Origin: an uncultured Porphyromonas sp.
Lineage (GTDB): Bacteria > Bacteroidota > Bacteroidia > Bacteroidales > Porphyromonadaceae
NCBI GenBank assembly: GCA_900539155.1
Contig: UQBE01000018.1
Span: 1 to 34,939, forward strand
Direction: 5' to 3'
DNA: 34,939 nucleotides
The notes below the pieces were generated by a model. That model saw only the letters and a list, made by a program, of their open reading frames with translations. It was not told where the DNA came from and ran no database searches. Of the stretch, positions 8,591 to 16,692 are shown piece after piece (position 1 is the first letter of the stretch; every line of letters starts with the position of its first letter). The translations under genes and the position numbers were made by a program.

Positions 8591-9094
8591 ATGAAAGAAA
8601 CTACATCTCCCTCCACGCCTCATGATGGCGCTCGTGACGGAGCGGTCGAGGGGCTCTCGCTCCTAGGCAATAAGCGCACCGTCTACGCTCAGGACTATGA
8701 CCCGAGTGTGCTGGAGGCTTTTGAGAATAAGCATCAAGACCGGGACTATCGCGTACGCTTCGAGTGCCCCGAGTTCACAGCTCTCTGCCCAATCACGGGT
8801 CAGCCGGACTTCGCTACTATATATATAGAGTATGTTCCAGACGTGCGTATGGTCGAGAGCAAGAGTCTCAAGCTCTACCTCTTTAGCTTTCGCTCTCACG
8901 GAGCCTTTCACGAGGATTGCGTCAATATCATTATGGATGACTTGATTCGCTTGATGAATCCTAAGTATATTGAGGTGACGGGTGACTTCTCGCCTCGAGG
9001 GGGCATCAGTATTGTTCCCTTTTGCAACTACGGTCGTCCCGGCACGCCCTACGAGTCGTATGCTCGTGAGCGTATGCTCTCCTTCCACCACTAG
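8591..9094 (+). CDS. queF: NADPH-dependent 7-cyano-7-deazaguanine (preQ0) reductase
   Basis: QueF reduces the nitrile of preQ0 to the amine of preQ1 with NADPH, the last free-base step of queuosine tRNA modification. The 167-residue length fits the short, YkvM-type form. The family substrate motif appears as ESKSLKLYLFSF (about residues 109-120). The catalytic cysteine is Cys66 in EFTALCPITGQPDF, which aligns with the B. subtilis active-site cysteine region. The first 20 residues are a low-complexity leader not shared with typical QueF, so a later start is possible. It is followed 12 bp later by a lipid-kinase gene. No other queuosine genes lie in the window. Confidence 0.95.
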   Translation: MKETTSPSTPHDGARDGAVEGLSLLGNKRTVYAQDYDPSVLEAFENKHQDRDYRVRFECPEFTALCPITGQPDFATIYIEYVPDVRMVESKSLKLYLFSFRSHGAFHEDCVNIIMDDLIRLMNPKYIEVTGDFSPRGGISIVPFCNYGRPGTPYESYARERMLSFHH

Positions 9095-9106
9095 CTCGCC
9101 TGCTGT

Positions 9107-10003
9107 ATGAAAGGGGCTAAGCGAAAGTACCTAACCATCATCAATCCTCACTCAGGGACCAGCCGGAAGACAAACATCCCTGAACTAGCCTACAATATCC
9201 TCTCTGAGAGTGATAGCGAGCTCTACTTCGTCTACACCAATGACCAGGGGCATGTGGCGCAGATTATAGACGATGTGGCGGGACAGGGCTTCGATGTGGT
9301 AATAGGCGTCGGTGGTGATGGCACAATCAATGAGGTGGCAGATGCCGTGCGTCCTACGAGTATGACTATGGGAGTCATTCCGATGGGTTCGGGCAATGGT
9401 CTGGCGCGCTCACTAGACATCCCGATGGACCCCGAGGAGGCTCTCGAGGTGATACGTCGTGGCTATGTCAAGCGAATCGACTGCTGCGAGGCAAATGGGG
9501 TCCCGTTTTTCGTGACCTTTGGGGTCGGCTTTGACGCTCAGGTGACGGCTAGTTACGACCAGAAGAGCTTCCGAGGGCCACTCTCTTATGTGCTCTCGAC
9601 CGTTGATCAGTTTATCAAGCATAAGTCCTCGCTCTATCGGCTCCACCTCAATGGCGAGGTGATTGAGCAGAAAGCCTTTCTCGTGACTTGTGCCAATGCG
9701 GACCAGTACGGCAACAACGCCATCATAGCTCCAGAGGCTGAGCTGGATGACGGGCTCTTTGACGTGGTGGTCATCCGCAATATGTCGCTCCTGAAGGCGC
9801 CTAGGGTGGCGATTAATCTCTTTACAAAGAATATCAATGAGAGTGCCTCCATCGACATCTATCGCACCAACCACCTCATCATAGAGCGAGAGGAGGAGGG
9901 CTATGCGCAGGTGGACGGTGAGCTCCTCGAGCTAGGTCGTCGCATCGAGATTACAATCCAGAAGCAGCAGCTCCCCATCCTCGTACCGCTACCCAAGAGC
10001 TAG
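9107..10003 (+). CDS. Diacylglycerol/lipid kinase family protein (YegS/DgkB-like)
   Basis: This cytosolic or membrane-associated kinase is predicted to phosphorylate a lipid such as diacylglycerol. The 298-residue length is standard. The N-terminal DAGK catalytic domain begins KYLTIINPHSG and carries the nucleotide-binding loop GVGGDGTINEVADAV (about residues 67-81), then PMGSGNGLARSL. A C-terminal beta-sandwich domain follows, with EAELDDGLFDVVVIR and DGELLELG typical of YegS-like proteins. It starts 12 bp after queF and is probably cotranscribed with it. Lipid specificity cannot be determined; sphingoid-base kinases of Bacteroidota belong to the same superfamily. Confidence 0.9.
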   Translation: MKGAKRKYLTIINPHSGTSRKTNIPELAYNILSESDSELYFVYTNDQGHVAQIIDDVAGQGFDVVIGVGGDGTINEVADAVRPTSMTMGVIPMGSGNGLARSLDIPMDPEEALEVIRRGYVKRIDCCEANGVPFFVTFGVGFDAQVTASYDQKSFRGPLSYVLSTVDQFIKHKSSLYRLHLNGEVIEQKAFLVTCANADQYGNNAIIAPEAELDDGLFDVVVIRNMSLLKAPRVAINLFTKNINESASIDIYRTNHLIIEREEEGYAQVDGELLELGRRIEITIQKQQLPILVPLPKS

Positions 10004-10060
10004 CTCCAAGACGAAGCTTCAGCACAAATGGGGCTTTAGCACAAACACTAATCTATAAAA

Positions 10061-10096
10061 TAAGAGCCTACCCGCTGCTTAGCGAGTAGGCTCTTA
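10061..10096. terminator. Bidirectional terminator
   Basis: TAAGAGCCTACCCGCT (10061-10076) pairs with AGCGAGTAGGCTCTTA (10081-10096) around a GCTT loop, with one mismatch in 16 pairs. It lies between convergent genes. An A-rich stretch before it (ATAAAA) gives a U-rich tail for minus-strand transcripts and ACTTT follows on the plus strand. Confidence 0.8.
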
Positions 10097-10148
10097 CTTT
10101 GCGTGTAGCGTAGTCGTCAGTCACACATCGGTGCGACTGACTCCTTGC

Positions 10149-11807
10149 TTAGCGGTGTATGTAGCGAGTATTCAGACGAATCGTCTTGCCTGGTTCGGGC
10201 TTGTAGTCATTGCCAGGCCAGAAGTCTGCGAGAAGAAACTCGGTGCCCATTCCCGTTAGCTTTATTATATGGAGAGAAATCTTGTGCTCTGCATTGTAGT
10301 AGTACCAATACTTGTTGTCAAACTGATCCTTGCCTAGACCAGTGTACTGGTAGCCTGCCTTCTCGAGTACTGCCCTAAGCTCCTTGTCGATACCCGTCTT
10401 AAACTTCTTGTAAGGGTTGATTGTTAGAGCACCCTTATTATAGACATTCATATTGTCCTTGGTGGCATCCTTGGCGGCGCAGTAGTGATAGCCATTGATG
10501 ACCGCTGCATTAAACTTAAAGGTGTCCTTAATAGCGACTTGCAGGCGGGTAGAGCCATAGTCTATATTGCCTTCAAGGTCATTGACGGGCGGGGAGTAAG
10601 TGACATCCTCTCCCTTGGCCATCTCACTAGTGTATATGGAACCAGCGGGAGTCCCTGGGGTAGGTACGTCGGCGGGGTTGAACTTCTCACCAAAGTTGTA
10701 GGAGGGGAAGATACTGGCATCATCTGCGATGTTAGGTGCAGACGGCTTCTTCTTGGCACTGAAACTAAAGGCGATGCCGTCCGTAGCCTCCATAATGAGG
10801 ACGGTGTAGTAGTCGTTTTCGCTACTGAAGGTGTTGCCACCGACAAGCGTCTTCGTGGGTTTGCTAAATCCATTGCGTACAAACCACTCGTCGACATCGG
10901 GGTTGCCCTCAATCATATCGGCGGTGAGCGCATAGCTGAGTGCTAGGATGCCAGGCTCGTAGGACTTGCCCTCTAGGGTGTAGCCCTGCGGGAAGTAACT
11001 GACTAGGTTGAAGTTGCCCTTGTTCTTGTCCTTAGTGACAAAAGTAGCACGCTTAGGATCATTCAGAGCCTTCTCCTTTCTGAGTCCTAGAGTAGCCTCA
11101 TACTGACGAATCTCATCTAGAGAGGTATCCTCGGCGAGCTTGCTGGAGAAGGGGAAGTCCTTGAGCGTCTTGTCTAGGTTCACCTTGGCGACAGACCCAG
11201 GCATCGGAAGGAAGGAGAGCTGCGCATAGCCTGCTACTGTACCCTTTGAGACGCCGACGATGAGATTGCCCTTGCGGTACATCGGAGACTTGCTCGTGCT
11301 TTCGTCCATAGCCTCGAAGCCGTCATTGATGGTCATAAGGTCAAACTCTCGTCTGACCTCTCCCTCCTGGGTGTAGACGAGCTGCTCATCGACGAGCACG
11401 GTGGATATCTGGAGCTTACCCTCGCCAGAGTTACCGATGAGGTAGATGCGTAGTGGCTGCTTGCCACTCTTGTCCTGAGTGTTGAAGACGTAGTTCTTGA
11501 GCTTGTTGCCCTTTGCGTCGGTGATTACTTTCTCCGTCTGTAGCTCGGCTCCGTGGGCTGCCTCCCATTTTTTGAGAGCATGCTCTCCCTCCTTAAAGTC
11601 CACGAAGGGGATAGGTAGATGCTTTAGGTTGCCATCAGCATCTAGTTCATAGATGGGAGTGTACTCGCCCTGCTGTATGGGATCCTCTTTGTTGGGACCT
11701 TTCTTGTTGGGATCGCCACCATCATTAGGACTATCTTGGTGACAGCCAACCAGCCCAATGCAAGTTGATAAAATCAATGCTAGGGTCAGATAAATTCGCT
11801 TATTCAT
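10149..11807 (-). CDS. Hypothetical exported lipoprotein
   Basis: I do not recognise a family. The 552-residue protein has a lipoprotein signal peptide: basic MNKR, a hydrophobic core, and the lipobox LVGC with the acylated cysteine at residue 22. Next comes a Pro/Asn/Asp/Lys-rich linker (DGGDPNKKGPNKEDPIQQG) typical of Bacteroidota surface or periplasmic lipoproteins. The mature part is polar, with many Lys, Asp and Tyr and no transmembrane segment or obvious repeat. It is transcribed alone, convergent with the lipid kinase across a shared terminator, and diverges from ugd. Surface exposure is plausible but not shown. Confidence 0.85.
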   Translation of the reverse strand: MNKRIYLTLALILSTCIGLVGCHQDSPNDGGDPNKKGPNKEDPIQQGEYTPIYELDADGNLKHLPIPFVDFKEGEHALKKWEAAHGAELQTEKVITDAKGNKLKNYVFNTQDKSGKQPLRIYLIGNSGEGKLQISTVLVDEQLVYTQEGEVRREFDLMTINDGFEAMDESTSKSPMYRKGNLIVGVSKGTVAGYAQLSFLPMPGSVAKVNLDKTLKDFPFSSKLAEDTSLDEIRQYEATLGLRKEKALNDPKRATFVTKDKNKGNFNLVSYFPQGYTLEGKSYEPGILALSYALTADMIEGNPDVDEWFVRNGFSKPTKTLVGGNTFSSENDYYTVLIMEATDGIAFSFSAKKKPSAPNIADDASIFPSYNFGEKFNPADVPTPGTPAGSIYTSEMAKGEDVTYSPPVNDLEGNIDYGSTRLQVAIKDTFKFNAAVINGYHYCAAKDATKDNMNVYNKGALTINPYKKFKTGIDKELRAVLEKAGYQYTGLGKDQFDNKYWYYYNAEHKISLHIIKLTGMGTEFLLADFWPGNDYKPEPGKTIRLNTRYIHR

Positions 11808-11985
11808 AGTATTCTAACCTTGTTGGTGTATATATTCAGTGTATCTCCTAGTGAATAAAGAGCAAGAGGAGGCACTCCACAGCCGATGATTGTCCTCATC
11901 CAACTGGAGAAACAGTCCTCCCCCTGGCAGACAAAGATACAAAAACAAAGAGAACTATGTCTGTCCGCCAAACGGTTCCTCCGCT

Positions 11986-12045
11986 GGAACTCGAAAGTTC
12001 CTGCGCTGGAACTAAAAAGTTCCCGCCTTGGAACTAAAAAGTTCC
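11986..12045. repeat. Three-unit array of GGAACT-AGTTCC palindromes
   Basis: Three 16-bp imperfect palindromes are set at 22-bp intervals: GGAACTCGAAAGTTCC (11986-12001), GGAACTAAAAAGTTCC (12008-12023) and the same again (12030-12045). Half-site-like pieces flank them (GGTTCC at 11974-11979, GGGAACC at 12051-12057, GGAACT at 12064-12069). The remainder of 11808-12256 shows nothing I can assign. Confidence 0.85.
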
Positions 12046-12256
12046 AAGAGGGGAACCATTTTTGGAACTCGTATGTGTTACGTAATCAGTGCGATGCGAG
12101 CGTTGCGGAGGGGGCGACTGCTTGATGGAGACCCCACGGAGATGGATTAGCGGGAGGGCGGTCGTTATGGCAAGACAAGACGAATAACGATGCGACCTGT
12201 AGCGATTTGCGGCATTGAGGATAGGGGAGTAATGAGCCGCTATCCACGAATTGTTG

Positions 12257-12264
12257 TATTTTTG
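12257..12264 (+). promoter_or_regulatory. -7 promoter element of ugd
   Basis: TATTTTTG fits TAnnTTTG and is 30 bp before the ugd start codon. A -33 TTTG is not evident. Confidence 0.5.
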
Positions 12265-12294
12265 TCCAGACACTAAAATGTAACCTCTCAACGT

Positions 12295-13533
12295 ATGAAG
12301 ATAGCAGTCGCAGGCATGGGCTATGTGGGACTCTCGATGGCGGTACTCTTGGCACAGCACCACGAGGTGGTGGGCGTGGATATACAGCCCGAGCGGGTAG
12401 ACCTAATCAATCAGCGTAAGTCACCGATACAGGACGACTACCTCGAGGAGTACCTGGCGACACGACAGCTCCGGCTGCGCACTACGCTAGATGCCGAGGA
12501 GGCTTATCGGGGGGCGGACTTCGTCGTGGTGGCCACGCCGACCAACTATGATTCGGTGCAGAACTTCTTCAACACCTCTGCCGTCGAGGCGGTGGTCACT
12601 GCGGTACGTGCCTGCAACCCCTCTGCGACGATTGTGATTAAGTCGACGGTGCCTGTGGGCTATACGGCTCACCTGCGCGAGTTGATGGGCTACGACGATA
12701 TCCTCTTTGCGCCAGAATTCCTGCGTGAGAGCAAGGCACTCTACGACAACCTTTACCCTTCGCGCATTATCGTGGGGTATGACAAGCAGAGTGCGCATCA
12801 GCGGGAGCGTGCAGAGCGCTTTGCCGAGCTGATACGTGAGGGAGCCATTCGCCAAGACATGCCTGTGCTGCTGATGGGTACGACGGAGGCTGAGGCGGTC
12901 AAACTCTTTGCCAATACCTATCTAGCGCTGCGGGTCTCTTACTTCAACGAGCTGGACACCTATGCGGAGCTTAAGGAGCTAGACAGCAAGAGCATCATTG
13001 AGGGCGTTTGCCTAGATCCTCGCATTGGCGACCATTACAACAATCCCTCCTTTGGCTATGGTGGCTACTGCCTGCCTAAGGATACGAAGCAGCTCCTCGC
13101 CAACTACGATGCTGTGCCACAAAACATCATCGGCGCCATCGTGGCGAGCAATCGCACACGCAAGGACTTCATCGCAGATCAAGTGCTGAAGATGGCGGGC
13201 TACTATAGTTATATGGAGGAGAATCAGTACGACCCGACGCAAGAGCGTGAGTGCGTCATCGGCATCTACCGCCTGACGATGAAGAGCCACAGCGACAACT
13301 TCCGCCACTCCTCAATCCAGGGGGTGATGAAGCGCATCAAGGCTAAGGGGGCCAAGGTGATTATCTACGAGCCTACGCTGGCGCAGCATACGACCTTCTT
13401 CGGGAGCCTTGTGGAGAACGACTTAGCGACCTTTAAGGCTCGCTCTCAGGCTATCATTACGAACCGCTACCACACCGACCTCGACGATGTCGCTGAGCGG
13501 GTCTACACACGAGATATCTTCCGCCGTGACTAA
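12295..13533 (+). CDS. ugd: UDP-glucose 6-dehydrogenase
   Basis: The enzyme oxidises UDP-glucose to UDP-glucuronate with two NAD+, feeding capsule, LPS or other polysaccharide synthesis in the cytosol. The NAD-binding motif GMGYVGLSMAVLLAQ is at residues 7-21. VIKSTVPVG and LREGKALYDN-like LRESKALYDNLYPSR segments follow. The catalytic cysteine is Cys259 in GYGGYCLPKDTKQL. By eye it closely resembles the short enterobacterial Ugd (about 388 residues). The 412-residue length is explained by an insertion near residues 300-320 (GYYSYMEENQYDPTQEREC) that sits before the conserved VIGIYRLTMK strand. It is apparently monocistronic, ahead of the polyphosphate genes. Confidence 0.95.
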   Translation: MKIAVAGMGYVGLSMAVLLAQHHEVVGVDIQPERVDLINQRKSPIQDDYLEEYLATRQLRLRTTLDAEEAYRGADFVVVATPTNYDSVQNFFNTSAVEAVVTAVRACNPSATIVIKSTVPVGYTAHLRELMGYDDILFAPEFLRESKALYDNLYPSRIIVGYDKQSAHQRERAERFAELIREGAIRQDMPVLLMGTTEAEAVKLFANTYLALRVSYFNELDTYAELKELDSKSIIEGVCLDPRIGDHYNNPSFGYGGYCLPKDTKQLLANYDAVPQNIIGAIVASNRTRKDFIADQVLKMAGYYSYMEENQYDPTQERECVIGIYRLTMKSHSDNFRHSSIQGVMKRIKAKGAKVIIYEPTLAQHTTFFGSLVENDLATFKARSQAIITNRYHTDLDDVAERVYTRDIFRRD

Positions 13534-13583
13534 AGCGGTGGGGGAATATACGCTCCCTTAACAGATCCTCAACATACAAGTGG

Positions 13584-13591
13584 TACATTTG
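13584..13591 (+). promoter_or_regulatory. -7 promoter element of the polyphosphate operon
   Basis: TACATTTG fits TAnnTTTG, 25 bp before the ppk start. No clear -33 element is visible. Confidence 0.45.
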
Positions 13592-13616
13592 CCTAAATAC
13601 CATTGTATCGCAACTT

Positions 13617-15716
13617 ATGGGCAAAACAACGAAACGCAAAGTGAACAAATTCCCTTACATAGATCGAGATGTAAGCTGGATGTCCTTCAATCGGCGCATT
13701 CTCCTAGAGAGTGCCCGAGAGGATGTCCCGCTGATGGAGCGTCTGAACTTCTTGGGCATCTACTCAAACAACCTAGACGAGTTCTTTCGTGTACGTGTGG
13801 CTTCGCTACGGCGTATCGCAGAGGACGAGGAGCTGTCAGCACCGCAGCGCAAGGAGGCGGAGCGGACGCTGCGCAAGATTTACAAAATCAATAAGGAGTA
13901 TGCTGAGACCTTTGAGGAGAACTTTCAGCAGGCACTGGATGATCTCGCTGAGGAGGGCATACGAGTGGTCAACGAGCGGGAGCTGACGCCTCGACAGGAG
14001 GAGCAGGTCTTTGACTTCTATATTAGGCAGCTGGGTGCAAGTACTAATCCGCTCTCGCTGCGCAAGATGGACTTTTCGGCAGATCAGATAGAGGAGTCGA
14101 TCTACCTAGCGGTGCAGATGAAAGAGCTGGAGCCGGGGAGTGACAAACCACTGCGTCAGAGCGTCGGCATCATCAAGGCTCCGGTAGAGAAGTTCGGCCG
14201 ATTTATCCGCATCGCAGACGATGAGGAGGGGAGAGTCTGCATCATGTTTCTCGATGATGTGATCCGCTTCAACCTTAAGTATATCTTTGCGGGCTTGCGG
14301 TGCAACGACTTTGAGGCTTACACCTTCAAGTTTACCAAGGATGCGGAGATGGACATTCGCGAGGAGGATGTCGATGTGGGTGTGGTGCAGCGTGTCTCTA
14401 AGGGGCTGCGTCGCCGTCGCAAGGGCGAGATGCTCCGTGTGGTCTACGATGAGGAGATGCCAGCGACGCTACGCAACAAGATCTTTCGCAAGGCAGGGCT
14501 AGACAGCAACGATGCTAAGGTGGCGGGCGGGCGTTACCACAATCTACGCGACTTGATGGACTTCCCTAAGTGCGGTCGCCAAGACTTGTGCAATCCGCCA
14601 CAGATGCCTATCCTGGGCGATGGCATTGACTTTACGGAGAGTATGATCGATCAGGTGCTGCATCGAGACCGGCACTTGCACTTCCCCTATCACAGCTTCA
14701 ACCGCTTCTTGCGCCTCCTGCGTGAGGCAGCTATTAGCGATGAGGTGCGTGGGATTAAGTGTACGCTCTATCGTGTTGCCAAGGACTCGAACGTGATCAA
14801 CGCCCTGATCGCTGCGGCTAAGAATGGCAAGAAAGTGACGGTCGTCGTGGAGTTGCTGGCGCGCTTTGATGAGGAGAGCAACATAGCCTGGGCTAAAGAG
14901 ATGATCGAGGCGGGCATCAATGTGCTCTTTGGTCCTGAGACGCTCAAGATACATAGCAAGCTGGTCCATATCACGACCCGACATGGCGATATAGCCTGCA
15001 TCGGTACGGGCAATATGCACGAGGGTACAGCCCGCGTCTACACCGATGTGATGCTGATGACGGCCAATAAGAATGTGGCGAGGGAGGTGGCAGATGTCTT
15101 TAAGTACATCGAGAAGCCTTACCTAGACACCCACTTTAAGGAGCTGCTAGTCTCGCCAAATGATATGCGTCGTCGCTTTACCGCTCTGATCAATCGGGAG
15201 ATTAAAAACAAGCTTGCGGGCAAGCCTGCCTACATTATGGTCAAGGTGAATCACATCGTTGACCCCGCCCTCATCAAGCGTCTCTACGCAGCCTCTCAGG
15301 CGGGTGTGGACGTTGACCTCTTGGTGCGTGGTAACTGTTCGCTGGTGCCGGGTGTCAAGGGGGTAAGCGAAAACATTCGTGTCTACGGCATCATAGATCG
15401 CTATCTGGAGCACTCGCGCATCTTTATCTTTTGCAATAATGACGATCCGCTCTACTTCATTGGCTCAGCGGACTGGATGCAGCGCAACCTAGATCGTCGT
15501 ATCGAGGTGGTGGCTCCTGTCTACGACAAGGAGATACAGCGAGACCTGCATCACATCGTGGCGTGCGGACTGCAAGATGTATCGCAGGGACACTACGTCA
15601 ATAGTCACGATGGGCGTCCTCGGCGCGAGGAGTCCCCAGCACCATGGTATCGCTCGCAGACCGACCTCTACGCTTACTACCTACAGCAAGACATAGACAC
15701 TGATACGAAGATATGA
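13617..15716 (+). CDS. ppk: Polyphosphate kinase 1
   Basis: PPK1 reversibly polymerises the gamma-phosphate of ATP into inorganic polyphosphate. The 699-residue length is normal. The N-terminal domain starts YIDRDVSWMSFNRRILLESA, the classic PPK1 opening, and the middle domain includes HFPYHSFNRFLRLLREAA. The active site is recognisable as LKIHSKLVHITTRHG, with the phospho-accepting histidine predicted at His446, followed by GTGNMHEGTARVYTDV. The last codons overlap the ppx start by ATGA, so synthesis and breakdown of polyphosphate are translationally coupled. The start chosen gives the family N-terminus; an overlapping frame starting at 13580 is a shadow. Confidence 0.97.
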   Translation: MGKTTKRKVNKFPYIDRDVSWMSFNRRILLESAREDVPLMERLNFLGIYSNNLDEFFRVRVASLRRIAEDEELSAPQRKEAERTLRKIYKINKEYAETFEENFQQALDDLAEEGIRVVNERELTPRQEEQVFDFYIRQLGASTNPLSLRKMDFSADQIEESIYLAVQMKELEPGSDKPLRQSVGIIKAPVEKFGRFIRIADDEEGRVCIMFLDDVIRFNLKYIFAGLRCNDFEAYTFKFTKDAEMDIREEDVDVGVVQRVSKGLRRRRKGEMLRVVYDEEMPATLRNKIFRKAGLDSNDAKVAGGRYHNLRDLMDFPKCGRQDLCNPPQMPILGDGIDFTESMIDQVLHRDRHLHFPYHSFNRFLRLLREAAISDEVRGIKCTLYRVAKDSNVINALIAAAKNGKKVTVVVELLARFDEESNIAWAKEMIEAGINVLFGPETLKIHSKLVHITTRHGDIACIGTGNMHEGTARVYTDVMLMTANKNVAREVADVFKYIEKPYLDTHFKELLVSPNDMRRRFTALINREIKNKLAGKPAYIMVKVNHIVDPALIKRLYAASQAGVDVDLLVRGNCSLVPGVKGVSENIRVYGIIDRYLEHSRIFIFCNNDDPLYFIGSADWMQRNLDRRIEVVAPVYDKEIQRDLHHIVACGLQDVSQGHYVNSHDGRPRREESPAPWYRSQTDLYAYYLQQDIDTDTKI

Positions 15717-16615
15717 GAAAGCTCAACCTCGCCGCCATCGACATCGGCTCGAATGCCGTGCGGCTCCTCATCAAGTGCGTCAATAGTGACCTCTCTGAGC
15801 AACCGCTCAGCAAGGTGCAGCTCCTGCGTGTGCCACTCCGACTGGGCGAAGATGCTTTTATCTCTGGACAAATATCTAAGAGGAAGCAGCGTGATATACT
15901 CTCTCTCATGAAGGTCTACAAGCATCTGATGAAGATATATGACGTAGCTCACTACCGCGCCTGCGCTACCTCAGCGATGCGCGAGGCGAGCAATGCTCAG
16001 GAGATTGTGGACAAAGTGCTACGTAAGACTGGTATAGAGATAGAGGTAATCTCAGGGGAGGAGGAAGCATCTCTCGTGGCGCAGAGCAAGATACACCGCA
16101 TCGTCACGACTGATCGTAACTACCTCTTTATGGATGTGGGTGGAGGTAGCACGGAGTTAAACCTCTATGTGGAAGGAGAGCCTGTCGCCACACGCTCCTT
16201 TGACATCGGTACGGTGCGTATGCTGAGTGGGGTAGTGCGAGATGCGACCTTCGAGGCTTTTGACCAGTATCTCTCGGAGCTGTATAGTCAGTATGGAGCT
16301 GCGACCATCGTTGGTACGGGTGGCAACATCAACCGGCTCGCTCGGCTCAACGGCACGACCGACCTCGCTAAGCCTGATACTCGCTTTATCTCTGCTGAGG
16401 CACTGCAAGAGATCTACGAGACGCTGGCGGCACTGACAGATGAGCAGCGGATGACACGCTTCAATCTCAAGCCCGACCGCTCCGATGTGATTGTCCCAGC
16501 GGGGGAGCTTTTCACCAGAGTCGTCGCGGCTCTGCACGCCGACCAGGTGATCGTGCCAACGATTGGCGTGGCGGACGGCATTATCGACCAGCTTTACCTG
16601 AAGATAAGAGACTAA
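15713..16615 (+). CDS. ppx: Ppx/GppA-family exopolyphosphatase
   Basis: The protein is predicted to release phosphate from polyphosphate chain ends and/or hydrolyse pppGpp. The 300-residue form has only the two actin-like ASKHA domains and lacks the C-terminal HD-like part of E. coli Ppx (about 510 residues). Phosphate-binding motifs are LAAIDIGSNAVRLLI (residues 5-19), a catalytic glutamate region VISGEEEASLVAQ (about residues 113-125), MDVGGGSTELNL (about 140-151) and VGTGGNINRLARL. It overlaps ppk by 4 bp (ATGA), supporting the polyphosphate role over a pure pppGpp role. Confidence 0.93.
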   Translation: MRKLNLAAIDIGSNAVRLLIKCVNSDLSEQPLSKVQLLRVPLRLGEDAFISGQISKRKQRDILSLMKVYKHLMKIYDVAHYRACATSAMREASNAQEIVDKVLRKTGIEIEVISGEEEASLVAQSKIHRIVTTDRNYLFMDVGGGSTELNLYVEGEPVATRSFDIGTVRMLSGVVRDATFEAFDQYLSELYSQYGAATIVGTGGNINRLARLNGTTDLAKPDTRFISAEALQEIYETLAALTDEQRMTRFNLKPDRSDVIVPAGELFTRVVAALHADQVIVPTIGVADGIIDQLYLKIRD

Positions 16616-16620
16616 ACTTG

Positions 16621-16628
16621 TATCTTTG
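16621..16628 (+). promoter_or_regulatory. -7 promoter element of the alcohol dehydrogenase gene
   Basis: TATCTTTG is a full match to TAnnTTTG, 64 bp upstream of the start codon and just after the ppx stop. Confidence 0.6.
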
Positions 16629-16692
16629 CTCTTGGTAAGGCTACGGCTCTAACCTTGTACTGAATGAATCACCCTTTAACCTACCAAGAAGA

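Noticed and set aside
11986..12045. CRISPR array
   Set aside because: The units are palindromes with 6-bp spacers and only three copies; no cas genes are present.
11886..12125. 79-codon plus-strand frame over the GGAACT array
   Set aside because: Its repeated RWNSKVPALELKSS-like segment is just the translation of the palindromic repeat.
12034..12363. Minus-strand frames of 109 and 89 codons over the ugd start
   Set aside because: They overlap the ugd promoter, the first ugd codons and the palindrome array; composition is Ser/His/Arg-rich as in antisense shadows.
13580..13894. 104-codon frame starting before ppk
   Set aside because: Out of frame with ppk, low-complexity Arg/Ala/Gly composition; the ATG at 13617 gives the family N-terminus.
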